Counted from the first letter of the stretch, positions 38,517 through 47,714 are shown. The stretch: 64,000 nucleotides of DNA from Dysosmobacter welbionis (GCF_005121165.3 NZ_CP034413.3:3062001-3126000), one strand, 5' to 3'. Notes: generated by a model not told the origin, from the sequence alone. A program made the numbers and translations.

Positions 38517-40016
38517 ATGTCTGAACAGAAGACAACCCAGCAGCCGGAGCAGGAGCTGAGTGAGCAGCGCCGCGTCCGGCGGGAGAAGCTGGCGGCCCTT
38601 CAGGCCGCAGGCGAGGATCCCTTCCAGCAGACCCGGTTCGACTGGGACGCCACCTCTGCACAGATCAAGGAGCACTTTGACCAGATGGAGGGCAGGGCCG
38701 TGAAGGTGGCCGGCCGCCTGATGAGCAAGCGGGGCATGGGCAAGGTCAGCTTCTGTGACCTGCAGGACCGGGACGGCCGCATCCAGCTGTACGCCCGCCA
38801 GGACGAGATGGATGAGGCGGTCTATAAGAAGTTCAAGAAGTTCGACATCGGTGACATCGTGGGCGTCGAGGGTGAGGTGTTCCGCACCCAGCGGGGCGAG
38901 ATGAGTGTCCGGGCCAAGAACATCACGCTGTTGAGCAAGGCGCTGCTGCCCCTGCCGGAGAAGTTCCACGGCCTGACAGATCTGGAGCTCCGGTACCGCC
39001 AGCGGTATGTGGATTTGATCGTGAACCCGGAGGTGAAGCGAAACTTCGTCATCCGGTCCAAGTTCATCAAGCACGTCCGGGACTTCCTGGATGAACGGGG
39101 CTATATGGAGGTAGAGACGCCGGTGCTGAACACCATTTCCGGCGGCGCCACTGCCCGGCCCTTCATCACCCACCACAACACTCTGGACATCGATATGTAT
39201 ATGCGTATCGCCACAGAGCTGCCCCTGAAGCGGCTGATTGTGGGCGGCCTGGACCGGGTGTATGAGATCGGCCGCATCTTCCGCAACGAGGGTATGGACC
39301 CCAAGCACAACCCGGAGTTTACCACTGTGGAGCTGTATCAGGCCTACACGGACTTCAACGGCATGATGGATCTGTTTGAGGACCTGCTGTCCTCTGCCGC
39401 CCAGAAGATCCTGGGCACCTATCAGGTGGAGTGGCAGGGCGAGCAGATCGACCTGACCCCCGGCTGGCCCCGGCTGACCATGCATGAGGCCGTGAAACAG
39501 TACACCGGCATCGACTTCATGGCTATCTCATCTGATGAGGAGGCGGTGGCCGCTGCCAAGGCCATCGGCGTGGAGCTGCCGGAGACGGCGGACCCCACCT
39601 GGGGCAATGCCCTGTATGAGACCTTCGATCAGAAGGTGGAGGAGAAGCTGGTACAGCCCACCTTCATCACTATGCACCCAGTGGATGTGAGCCCTCTGGC
39701 CAAGCGTTCCCCGCAGGATCCCCGGCTGACGGAGCGGTTCGAGCTGTTCATCTGCCGCAGCGAGATGGGCAACGCCTTCTCCGAGCTGAATGACCCTATC
39801 GACCAGAAGCAGCGGTTCCAGAAGCAGGTGGAGCTGCGGGCCAAGGGCGACAGCGAGGCTGGCATGATGGACGAGGACTATATCAACGCCCTGGAGTACG
39901 GCCTGCCCCCCACCGGCGGCCTTGGAATCGGCATCGACCGCTGCGTCATGCTGCTGACCAACTCCGACACCATTCGGGAAGTCATTCTCTTCCCCACGAT
40001 GAAGCCGCTGGAATGA
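38517..40016 (+). CDS. lysS: Lysyl-tRNA synthetase (class II)
   Basis: 499 aa. N-terminal OB-fold anticodon domain (VKVAGRLMSKRGMGKVSFCD), class II motif 1 (FLDERGYMEVETPVLNTISG), motif 2 (RIFRNEGMDPKHNPEFTTVE) and motif 3 (GLPPTGGLGIGIDRCVMLLT). Ends LFPTMKPLE, as in the family. Second gene of the greA-lysS unit. Confidence 0.97.
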   Translation: MSEQKTTQQPEQELSEQRRVRREKLAALQAAGEDPFQQTRFDWDATSAQIKEHFDQMEGRAVKVAGRLMSKRGMGKVSFCDLQDRDGRIQLYARQDEMDEAVYKKFKKFDIGDIVGVEGEVFRTQRGEMSVRAKNITLLSKALLPLPEKFHGLTDLELRYRQRYVDLIVNPEVKRNFVIRSKFIKHVRDFLDERGYMEVETPVLNTISGGATARPFITHHNTLDIDMYMRIATELPLKRLIVGGLDRVYEIGRIFRNEGMDPKHNPEFTTVELYQAYTDFNGMMDLFEDLLSSAAQKILGTYQVEWQGEQIDLTPGWPRLTMHEAVKQYTGIDFMAISSDEEAVAAAKAIGVELPETADPTWGNALYETFDQKVEEKLVQPTFITMHPVDVSPLAKRSPQDPRLTERFELFICRSEMGNAFSELNDPIDQKQRFQKQVELRAKGDSEAGMMDEDYINALEYGLPPTGGLGIGIDRCVMLLTNSDTIREVILFPTMKPLE

Positions 40017-40486
40017 GCGCATCCGGCCGGAGAGCCTGTGCTGGCAAACGTCCGGCTAAGGCCGGATTTGCGGAGAGCTGCAAATGGAGAAGTTGACCCG
40101 GCGGGGCCTTTGCCCCGGCGGAAAGAGGGGGAGTACGCCGCTGGCCGGCGTACTCCTCCGTCTGCTGTCAAGGCAAAAACCGCCGGCAGAAAAACGGAAT
40201 CCTCTCCGGATATGCGCACCGGCTCTGGATTTAGAGCGGAATGTGTACGGCACCGGGGCGGTCGAACAGTGGACTTGAGAAGCAGAGGCACCTGCGCCGC
40301 AGGGGGAGGAGAGAGATTCCGGAGGCGATAAATGGGAGAGCACGAAGGCGGCACCCTTCCGGAGAAGGCCGGATCCGGAGCTCCCACCTGGGCTCCGGGC
40401 TGTTGAATCTGTAACGGCCGGGCTGCAGCGGCCGGTGTTTTTTTATTTATAAGGTATGAAATTCCAGGGTGCTGTGAAAAAAATCG
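40017..40486. other. Hairpin-rich intergenic stretch between lysS and trmH
   Basis: No convincing gene. Strong dyads: GGAGTACGCCG / CGGCGTACTCC (40130-40156), a GGGGC-CTTT-GCCCC hairpin near 40104, CCTGC/GCAGG near 40292, and a terminator at 40415-40445. Short frames in three registers lack ribosome sites. An untranslated RNA cannot be excluded, but I recognise no known family. Confidence 0.45.
40415..40445 (+). terminator. Terminator downstream of lysS
   Basis: CGGCCG / CGGCCG stem with an 8-nt loop, then GTG and seven T. It is 400 nt after lysS, so it may end a separate transcript. Confidence 0.65.
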
Positions 40487-40515
40487 TTGACTTGAATCAC
40501 AGAAGAGCTTATGCT
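40487..40515 (+). promoter_or_regulatory. Putative promoter of trmH-dprA
   Basis: TTGACT (40487-40492), 17 bp, TATGCT (40510-40515). A 185-nt leader follows. Confidence 0.55.
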
Positions 40516-40601
40516 ATACTTGCTTTTGTATAAATCCCCACAGCGGTTTCCATGAAATTCCATGGACTGCGGCGGCCAAGGGCTGCCGAATGGGACCTTT
40601 C

Positions 40602-40631
40602 GCGCTCTATGTCCCACCGGGCATAGAGCGC
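40602..40631 (+). other. Leader hairpin upstream of trmH
   Basis: GCGCTCTATG (40602-40611) pairs with CATAGAGCGC (40622-40631), extended inside by CCC/GGG. No T-run. Confidence 0.5.
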
Positions 40632-40706
40632 ATCCCCGTCTCCGGACAGCACCTGGAACGGATGGACGCACGGGGAGCAGAATGACCGGAAAAGGAGGCG
40701 CGCCCT

Positions 40707-41468
40707 ATGGAGATCATCACCAGCCGGACCAATCCGCTGTGCACCCATCTCCGCAAGCTGGCGTCCTCCGTTTCTTATCGCCGGGACTGCGGGGAGTTCC
40801 TTTGCGACAGCCCCAAGTTGCTGGAGGAGGCTTTGCTGTGGAGAGCGGGCCTGCGGACAGTGGTCTGCACGGACCCCGCCGCCCTGCCTGCCCTGCCCGA
40901 TACTGTCCGCCGCGTCCAGGTACCCGGGGATTTGATGAAATCCATCTCTCCCGCACAGACGCCCCAGGGCGTCCTCTCCGTGTGCGGCCTGCCGGGCCGG
41001 ACGCTTCCGGAACAGTTGACCGGCCGCCGGTACGTGGTCCTGGACGGGGTTCAGGATCCGGGGAATGTGGGAACGATCCTCCGGACGGCGGACGCCTTTC
41101 ACGCCGACGGATTGTTTTTGGTGAACGCCTGCGCGGACCTATACAATCCCAAGACCGTTCGGGCCTCCATGGGTGCGGTGTTCCGCTGCCCGGTGTGGAC
41201 CTGCGGGCTGGAAGAGCTGCGGGCGCTGCTGACGAAGAGCGGCCTGCCCTTGTATGGCGCGGCCCTTCGGAGCGATACGGTGGACGTGCGGCGGGCGGAC
41301 TTCTCTCACTGCGCCGTGGCCGTTGGCAGCGAGGGGAAGGGCCTCTCGGCGGACGCGCTGGCGGCTTGTGACCTGACGGTGAGGATCCCGATGAGCGGTC
41401 ACTGCGAGTCCCTGAACGCTGCTGCTGCGGCGGCCGTGCTGCTGTGGGAGGCGGCGAGAGACGACTGA
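40707..41468 (+). CDS. TrmH/SpoU-family RNA 2'-O-methyltransferase
   Basis: 253 aa. N-terminal substrate-binding region (EIITSRTNPLCTHLRKLASS), then the SPOUT knot motifs: VVLDGVQDPGNVGTILRTAD (motif 1), VGSEGKGLS (motif 2) and IPMSGHCESLNAAAAAAVLL (motif 3, SAM pocket). Likely methylates a ribose in tRNA or rRNA; the target cannot be assigned. 12 nt before dprA. Confidence 0.88.
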   Translation: MEIITSRTNPLCTHLRKLASSVSYRRDCGEFLCDSPKLLEEALLWRAGLRTVVCTDPAALPALPDTVRRVQVPGDLMKSISPAQTPQGVLSVCGLPGRTLPEQLTGRRYVVLDGVQDPGNVGTILRTADAFHADGLFLVNACADLYNPKTVRASMGAVFRCPVWTCGLEELRALLTKSGLPLYGAALRSDTVDVRRADFSHCAVAVGSEGKGLSADALAACDLTVRIPMSGHCESLNAAAAAAVLLWEAARDD

Positions 41469-41480
41469 GGAGGGAAGTCC

Positions 41481-42665
41481 ATGTCCGCGCTGAAATACTG
41501 GCTGTGGCTGACGGAGCTGCCGGGGCTGACGAACCAGACCCGGCTGGCGCTGCTGCAGCATTTCCCCACGCCGGAGGACGTGTACTACGCGGAGGCGGAG
41601 GAGGTGCTGCTGACCGAGGGCATCACCCGGGAGCAGGCGATCCTGCTGGAGAACAAGGACTGCGCCGCTGCGGACCGGATTTTGGCGGACTGCCAGCGGC
41701 TGAATGTGAACATCCTCACCCTCCAGGACGCGGGGTATCCCAACCGGCTGCGGAATATTTACGACCCGCCCTGTCTGCTGTATGTCCGGGGCCGCCTGCC
41801 GGCTTTTGACGATGAGGCGGCGGTGGCTGTGGTGGGCACCAGGGACTGCACGCCCTACGGCGTCTCCTGTGCGGAGAAGCTGGGCCATGGCTTGGCCGCC
41901 GGCGGAGCCGTGGTGGTCAGCGGCTTGGCCCGAGGCATCGACTCCGCGGCGCTGCGGGGCGCCCTGCGGGCCGGCGGCACGGTGGCGGCGGTGCTGGGCA
42001 ACGGCACGGATGTGATTTACCCACCGGAAAATCAATACCTATATGAGGATGTTGCGGCGGCTGGCGCGCTGGTCAGCGAGTACCCGCCGGGCACGCCGCC
42101 GGATGGACGGCATTTCCCGGTGCGCAACCGCATCCTATCCGGCCTCTCTCTGGCAGCCCTGGTGGTGGAGGCGCCGGAGCGCAGCGGTGCGCTCATCACG
42201 GCGGGCACCGCCCTGGAGCAGGGGCGGGACGTGTTCGCTGTCCCCGGACCCATTGATGCTCCGGCCAGCGTGGGCTGCAACCGCCTGATCCGCGACGGCG
42301 CCGGGCTGGCGTCCGACGCCTGGGACATCCTGCGGGAATACGAGGCCCGGTTCCCGGACAAGCTGCGCCGGGAGGGGACGCAGGACGCGCCCCCTGTGCT
42401 GGGCTATCAGGCCCGACAGAAGACGGAGCCCAAGCCGGTGGCTCCGTCGGTGAGCCTGTCCCACAATAATCTGAGTCTGACCGACGACCAGATCTGCCTG
42501 CTCCGGACGCTGACGGAGGAGCCCATGCTGGCAGACGACCTGATCGAGCTGACGGGCATCCCCACTCGGCGGGTGCTGTCGGCCCTGACCGTGCTGGAGA
42601 TCGAGCATCTGGTGACACAGCACAGCGGGAAGCGGTACGCCCGCGCGGTGAATTTGACGGAATAA
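41481..42665 (+). CDS. dprA: DNA-processing protein DprA
   Basis: 394 aa. Rossmann-fold core: VAVVGTRDCTPYG, VVVSGLARGIDSAAL, GTVAAVLGNGTDVIYPPENQ, SEYPPGTPPDGRHFPVRNRI and GTALEQGRDVFAVPGP; C-terminal winged-helix (DLIELTGIPTRRVLSALTVL). Loads RecA on incoming single strands in natural transformation. dprA-topA is a common Bacillota neighbourhood. Confidence 0.95.
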   Translation: MSALKYWLWLTELPGLTNQTRLALLQHFPTPEDVYYAEAEEVLLTEGITREQAILLENKDCAAADRILADCQRLNVNILTLQDAGYPNRLRNIYDPPCLLYVRGRLPAFDDEAAVAVVGTRDCTPYGVSCAEKLGHGLAAGGAVVVSGLARGIDSAALRGALRAGGTVAAVLGNGTDVIYPPENQYLYEDVAAAGALVSEYPPGTPPDGRHFPVRNRILSGLSLAALVVEAPERSGALITAGTALEQGRDVFAVPGPIDAPASVGCNRLIRDGAGLASDAWDILREYEARFPDKLRREGTQDAPPVLGYQARQKTEPKPVAPSVSLSHNNLSLTDDQICLLRTLTEEPMLADDLIELTGIPTRRVLSALTVLEIEHLVTQHSGKRYARAVNLTE

Positions 42666-42699
42666 ACACGCGCCCGATCCTGGGCGCTTGGAGGTAACT

Positions 42700-45126
42700 A
42701 TGGCAAAACACAGCCTGGTCATCGTGGAGTCTCCCGCGAAGGCCAAAACCATCGGAAAATACCTGGGCAAGGAGTTTGAGGTGAAGGCCTGCATGGGCCA
42801 TCTGCGGGACCTGCCCAAGAGCACCCTGGGCGTGGACCTGGAGCACGACTTTGAGCCGGTCTACAAGCCCATCAAGGGCAAGGAGGACATCATCGCCGAC
42901 CTGAAGAAGTCCGCCAAGAGTGCGGAGATGGTCTACCTTGCCACCGACCCGGACCGGGAGGGAGAGGCCATCTCCTGGCACCTGAAGCAGCTGCTGAACC
43001 TGCCGGACGAGAAGACCCGGCGGGTCACCTTTAATGAGATTACCAAGAACGTGGTGCAGGAGAGCATCCGGGAGCCCCGGGACATCGACCAGAAGCTGGT
43101 GGACGCCCAGCAGGCCCGCCGCATCCTGGACCGGATCGTGGGCTATGAGCTGAGCCCCCTGCTGTGGAAGAAGATCCGCCGGGGCCTCTCCGCCGGGCGG
43201 GTCCAGTCCGTGGCCACCCGCATGGTGGACGACCGGGACCGGGAGATCGAGGAGTTCAAACCTGAGGAGTACTGGACCTTGGATGCCAACCTGTTCGGCG
43301 ACGACGCGAAAAAGCTCCCCTTCGCCGCCCGCTACCACGGGAAGGACGGCAAGAAGGCGGAGCTGAAGTCGGCGGAGGACGTGGATGCTGTGGTCCATGA
43401 GACGGAGCACGCCCCCTTCACCGTCAAGACCGTGAAGCGCACAGACAAGCAGCGCAGCCCCTCTCCGCCCTTCACCACCTCCACCATGCAGCAGGAGGCG
43501 TCCCGCAAGCTCTCCATGACGCCCCGGCGGACCATGGCCATCGCCCAGCAGCTGTACGAGGGCGTGGATATCGAGGGCGAGGGCACCGTGGGCCTCATCA
43601 CCTATATGCGTACCGACTCCCTGCGGATCAGTGAGGAGGCCCTGGCCTCCGCCAAGACCTTCATTACGGGCCGCTACGGCGAACATTACGCCCAGACCCA
43701 CCGCTACAAGGCCAAGGCGGGCGCCCAGGACGCCCACGAGGCCATCCGCCCCAGCAACGTCAACTGGACGCCGGAGCAGCTGAAAAAGGACCTGACCGGC
43801 GAGCAGTACCGCCTCTACCGCTTGGTGTGGAGCCGGTTCGTGGCCAGCCAGATGGCCAACGCCGTGTACGACAGCGTGGCCGTGGAGGTCGAGGCGGCGG
43901 GACACAGCTTCCGGGCCAGCTCCTCCAGCCTGAAATTCTCCGGCTACACCGCCGTGTATGAGGAGGGCAAGGACGAGGAGAAAGAGGAGAAGGAATCCCC
44001 CTTGCCCGCCCTGCGGGAGGGCGAACCTCTGACCCTGAAGGACTTTGACCGGGAGCAGCACTTCACCCAGCCCCCGGCCCACTATACAGACGCCACGCTG
44101 ATCCGGGCCATGGAGGAGCAGGGCATCGGCCGCCCCTCCACTTACGCTCCCACTGTGTCCACCATCCTGGACCGGGAGTACGTGGTGAAGGAGGGCAAGT
44201 ACCTCCGCATCACCAACCTGGGCCGTGTGGTGACCGCCCTGATGAAAGAGCGGTTCTCCGACATCGCGGATCTGAAATTCACCGCCAATATGGAACAGCG
44301 GCTGGACTCCGTGGAGGAGGGAAAGACCGCCTGGAAGGACGTGCTGCGGGAGTTCTACGGGGACTTTGAGCAGGACCTGGAGAACGCCGAAAAGGCTCTG
44401 GACGGCGCCCGCATCAAGGTGCCCGACGAGGTCAGCGAGGAGATCTGCCCGGAGTGCGGGCGGAATCTGGTGGTAAAGTCCGGCCGGTTCGGCCGCTTCC
44501 TGGCCTGTCCCGGCTACCCCGAGTGCACGTTCACCATGCCGCTGGTGGTGGAGATGCCGGGCCGCTGCCCCAAGTGCGGCGGGCGGCTGATGAAGCGCAC
44601 CGGCAACAGCAAGAAGACCGGTAAGCAGTATACCTACTACTGCTGTGAGCATGTGAACAGCAAGGACGAGACGGCGAAGTGCGACTTCATGACCTGGGAC
44701 GTGCCGGTGAAGGACGACTGCCCGGTCTGCGGCCACACCATGTTCAAGAAGGCGGGCCGGGGATTCAAGAAGCCCTTCTGCATCAATCCGGAATGCAGCA
44801 ACTTCCTGCCGGAGGAGAAGCGGGGCTATCCCAGGAAGAAGGCCGCGGACAGCGCCGAGGGCGCGGAGTCTGCCGCTGCGGCGGAGGAGACAGCGGAGAA
44901 GAAGCCCGCCAGGCGGACAGCCGCAGCGAAGAAGGCGGACACCGCTAAGACCGCCGCGAAAAAGAGCGCCGCCAAGAAACCGGCAGCCGCCAAGACTGCC
45001 GCAAAGAAGCCTGCGGCCAAGAAGGAGACGGCCTCCAAAGCGGCGGCCAAGACCACATCCAGCAGAAAGACCGCGGCCAAAAAGACGGTCGCGTCAAAGG
45101 CGAAGAAGCCCGCCGGGAAGGAGTGA
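42700..45126 (+). CDS. topA: DNA topoisomerase I with a Lys/Ala-rich tail
   Basis: 808 aa from ATG at 42700 (GGAGG 5 nt upstream; the in-frame TTG at 42688 is unlikely). Toprim domain (VIVESPAKAKTIGKYLG; DPDREGEAISWH), the catalytic tyrosine in ITYMRTDSLRIS (about residue 305), then C4 zinc modules (CPECGRNLVVKSG; CPKCGGRLMKRTG; CPVCGHTMFKK). The last ~100 residues are a low-complexity basic tail with repeated AAKKPA-like units, like histone H1. The final 33 nt overlap the 3' end of the convergent DUF6809-like gene B. Confidence 0.96.
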   Translation: MAKHSLVIVESPAKAKTIGKYLGKEFEVKACMGHLRDLPKSTLGVDLEHDFEPVYKPIKGKEDIIADLKKSAKSAEMVYLATDPDREGEAISWHLKQLLNLPDEKTRRVTFNEITKNVVQESIREPRDIDQKLVDAQQARRILDRIVGYELSPLLWKKIRRGLSAGRVQSVATRMVDDRDREIEEFKPEEYWTLDANLFGDDAKKLPFAARYHGKDGKKAELKSAEDVDAVVHETEHAPFTVKTVKRTDKQRSPSPPFTTSTMQQEASRKLSMTPRRTMAIAQQLYEGVDIEGEGTVGLITYMRTDSLRISEEALASAKTFITGRYGEHYAQTHRYKAKAGAQDAHEAIRPSNVNWTPEQLKKDLTGEQYRLYRLVWSRFVASQMANAVYDSVAVEVEAAGHSFRASSSSLKFSGYTAVYEEGKDEEKEEKESPLPALREGEPLTLKDFDREQHFTQPPAHYTDATLIRAMEEQGIGRPSTYAPTVSTILDREYVVKEGKYLRITNLGRVVTALMKERFSDIADLKFTANMEQRLDSVEEGKTAWKDVLREFYGDFEQDLENAEKALDGARIKVPDEVSEEICPECGRNLVVKSGRFGRFLACPGYPECTFTMPLVVEMPGRCPKCGGRLMKRTGNSKKTGKQYTYYCCEHVNSKDETAKCDFMTWDVPVKDDCPVCGHTMFKKAGRGFKKPFCINPECSNFLPEEKRGYPRKKAADSAEGAESAAAAEETAEKKPARRTAAAKKADTAKTAAKKSAAKKPAAAKTAAKKPAAKKETASKAAAKTTSSRKTAAKKTVASKAKKPAGKE

Positions 45127-45363
45127 CAGCTCCCGGGCCAGGCGGAAGCCGGAGCGGAAGAGGAAGCGCTCCTCCTGCTCCGTGCAGCGCCAGGCGGCGG
45201 CCTGATAGGACTCCAGCAGTTCGATCTGCTCCGGGGTCAGGGAGGCCAGCAGAGCATTCTCCAGGCGGCTCTCCCGCTGGTAGAGCGGCCAGCAGGTGCC
45301 GGGGAGGTTTTCGTCCAGGTGCTCCAGGAGGTTCTCGAAGAGAATGTCCAGAGGGTCAGTCAT
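45094..45363 (-). CDS. DUF6809-like small protein, cassette B
   Basis: 89 aa from ATG at 45363, with GGAGATG upstream. Acidic helical protein (MTDPLDILFENLLEHLDENL) ending FLFRSGFRLARELSLLPGG, matching the C-terminal motif of the cassette A protein (14487-14735). Function unknown. Tail-to-tail overlap of 33 nt with topA; divergent from the XRE gene, with a strong inverted repeat in the shared promoter region. Confidence 0.7.
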   Translation of the reverse strand: MTDPLDILFENLLEHLDENLPGTCWPLYQRESRLENALLASLTPEQIELLESYQAAAWRCTEQEERFLFRSGFRLARELSLLPGGLLRL

Positions 45364-45385
45364 GATGAATCATCTCCAAAATCGT

Positions 45386-45433
45386 AGTTTAATTTCGTGT
45401 TTACAATATACACGAAATTAAACTGCAAGTCAA
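45386..45433 (-). promoter_or_regulatory. Promoter and operator of cassette B
   Basis: Minus strand TTGACT (45428-45433), 17 bp, TATATT (45405-45410). A perfect 15-nt inverted repeat AGTTTAATTTCGTGT (45386-45400) / ACACGAAATTAAACT (45410-45424) flanks the -10, so a bound dimer would block the promoter. Probable operator of the adjacent XRE protein. Confidence 0.75.
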
Positions 45434-45443
45434 GGGGTGGGGC

Positions 45444-45656
45444 ATGGAAAATTTTGCACAACGGGTCAGACAACTGCGCAAGGAGTCTGGCAAGACACAG
45501 ACACAGATGGCTGCTGTTTTTGAAATCAGTGCTCGCCAATACCAAAATTATGAGGGCGGCGGGCATTATCCGGATGTGCCGGGATTGATGAAAATGGCGG
45601 ACTACTTCGGCGTTACTACCGACTATCTGCTGGGACGCAGCGACCAGAGGAGCTAA
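45444..45656 (+). CDS. XRE-family HTH regulator, cassette B
   Basis: 70 aa, single Cro/C1 HTH: MENFAQRVRQLRKESGKTQT, FEISARQYQNYEGGG, ADYFGVTTDYLLGRSD. GGGGTGGGG lies before the ATG. Paralogue of the protein at 14815-15027 and placed identically: divergent from a DUF6809-like gene and followed, exactly 8 nt after the stop, by the hairpin-rich repeat. Confidence 0.85.
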   Translation: MENFAQRVRQLRKESGKTQTQMAAVFEISARQYQNYEGGGHYPDVPGLMKMADYFGVTTDYLLGRSDQRS

Positions 45657-45664
45657 GGTGATAC

Positions 45665-46362
45665 GGGCCGCCGTCCGGCGGCCACGGGGACTTCTGCTCC
45701 CGCAGGGGGCTGGTCCAGCGGGATGCACCCCCATTTTCTTTTCCCTCTTGTGGAAAAGAAAACGGGCCGTGCACGGTCCAAAAGAAAAGACCGCTTAGAC
45801 GCGCTCCGGCGCGTTCGCGCCTCCGCGCGACGGGGGTCGGCGGATCGGTGCAAGCGCCGATTTTGGCCTGCCTTCGGGCACGCTTTTCCCTTCTGCAAGT
45901 TTGTAACTGCCGTCCCGTGGCGGATGGTGCGGAGATCGTCGGGGTGGTCATCGCATTGAGGTGCTTCTCTTTTCGCTGCCGCTGGCTTGGCGGTTGACGG
46001 GAGCTGGTGCAAGCTCCCACGACCGCCGGGGCAGCGCGTAGCGAAGCGGAACGCGCGGAAAGAGAATCTGGTCAAATGCGTCCTTGCACCCCGATTTTTG
46101 TCGGAACCGCGCCGCGGGAGTCAGTGTTCAAGTCTGCACCGTACTCCGCCGCGCCCGTCGGGAAGCCCTCGCAACCCCGCAGGCACCATCTTACGCCGAC
46201 CCCCGTACAGCAACTTTGCACGCACGTGCAAAGTTGCGACCAAAAGCGATTTTTTCTCTTCCACCGGGCGCGGCGCATTCTCTTTTTGTCAAGAACAAAA
46301 AGAGAATGGGGGGCGCATCCCCCGTGGAAACGGCCCCTGGCGGGAGCCAGATTCCCCGTCCC
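45665..46362 (+). repeat. Hairpin-rich cassette repeat, copy B
   Basis: Shares ordered blocks with 15036-15826, including core 45760-45884 (124/125 identical). Hairpins: TTTTCTTTTCC / GGAAAAGAAAA (45734-45762), TGCC-TTCG-GGCA (45869-45880), GGGAGCT / AGCTCCC (45999-46018) inside GGCGGT / ACCGCC (45989-46027), GCAACTTTGCACG / CGTGCAAAGTTGC (46210-46237), TTCTCTTTTTGT / ACAAAAAGAGAA (46278-46306). The first ~55 bp (ending at 45735) and the last ~58 bp (46305-46362) are imperfect inverted copies of each other, like the terminal repeats of a MITE. No supported gene. It ends 43 nt before trmFO. Confidence 0.8.
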
Positions 46363-46405
46363 ATGGGACGCACCATCAACCAACGATAGATAAAGGATCC
46401 AAACT

Positions 46406-47714
46406 ATGAATGTAACAGTTATCGGCGCCGGCCTGGCCGGCTCGGAGGCTGCCTGGCAGCTGGCCCAGCGGGGTATCGACGTCACCCTCCGGGAGATGAA
46501 GCCGGAAAAAAAGACCCCCGCCCATGAGACGGAATACTTCGCGGAGCTGTGCTGCTCCAACTCCCTGCGGAGCGACCAGCTGGAAAACGCTGTGGGCCTT
46601 TTGAAAGAGGAGCTGCGGCGGCTGGGCTCCCTGATCCTCCAGTGCGCCGACGCCACCCGGGTGGAGGCCGGCGGCGCATTGGCGGTGGACCGCCACGGCT
46701 TCGCCCGCATGGTGACGGAGCAGATCCGCAGCCACCCCCATATCACCGTGGTGCCCGGCGAGGTGACCGAGATCCCGGAGGGGAGGTGGTCATCGCCTCC
46801 GGCCCCCTGACCTCCGACGCCCTGGCGGAGCGGCTCCAGTCCCTGTTGGGGGCGGACACCGCCCTCCACTTCTACGACGCGGCGGCCCCCCTGGTCACCG
46901 CCGAGAGCGTGGACATGGACAAGGCCTGGTTCGGCTCCCGGTATGACCGGGGAACGGCGGACTATGTCAACTGCCCCATGACCGAGGAGGAGTACGACGC
47001 CTTCTGGAAGGAGCTGACCACGGCCCAGGAGGCCCCGGTCCACGGCTTTGAGGACAAGATGGTATTTGAGGGCTGTATGCCCGTGGAGGTCATGGCCCGC
47101 CGGGGCCACGATACCCTCTGCTACGGCCCCCTGAAGCCCCGGGGCTGAAGGATCCCCGCACGGGAAAGGAGCCCTACGCCGTGGTGCAGCTGCGGCGAGA
47201 CAACGCCGACGGCACGGTGTACAACCTGGTGGGCTTCCAGACCCACCTGAAATTCCCGGAGCAGCGGCGGGTGTTCTCCATGATCCCCGCCCTCCACGAC
47301 GCAGAGTTTTTGCGCTACGGCGTCATGCACCGGAATACCTTTTTGAACTCTCCCCGGCTGCTGGACCGGTACTACCGGCTGAAAGCGGAGCCCCGGCTCT
47401 CCTTTGCCGGCCAGATGACCGGCGTGGAGGGATATGTGGAGTCCGCCGCCTCCGGCTTTCTGGTGGGGGTGGAGACCGCTCGGCGCCTGACCGGCAGGCC
47501 GCCCGTCGATTTCCCCCGGGAGACCGCCATCGGCGCTCTGGGGCTGTATGTGTCCAATCCCTCCGTCACGATGTTCCAGCCCATGAATATCAACTTCGGC
47601 ATCATGCCGCCCCTGGACCATCGGGTGAAGGGGAAGCGGAATAAGAACGCGGAGCTGTCGGCCCGTTCACTGGCCATCATCGACCAAATCAAGCAGGAGG
47701 TGCGGGAAGCATGA
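46406..47714 (+). CDS. trmFO: Folate-dependent tRNA m5U54 methyltransferase (two frameshifts)
   Basis: FAD/methylene-THF-dependent enzyme making ribothymidine in the T-loop. FAD motif [74 protein letters not shown] and the C-terminal [20 protein letters not shown]. Two one-base losses break it: a G4 run at 46780-46783 (restores [12 protein letters not shown]) and a G4 run at 47141-47144 (restores [16 protein letters not shown]). Restored length 436 aa. The stop overlaps the plsX start (ATGA). Directly downstream of repeat copy B. Confidence 0.93.

Noticed and set aside
40038-40331. 97-codon plus-strand frame after lysS
   Set aside because: No ribosome site, composition of structured non-coding DNA, and overlapping open frames in other registers.
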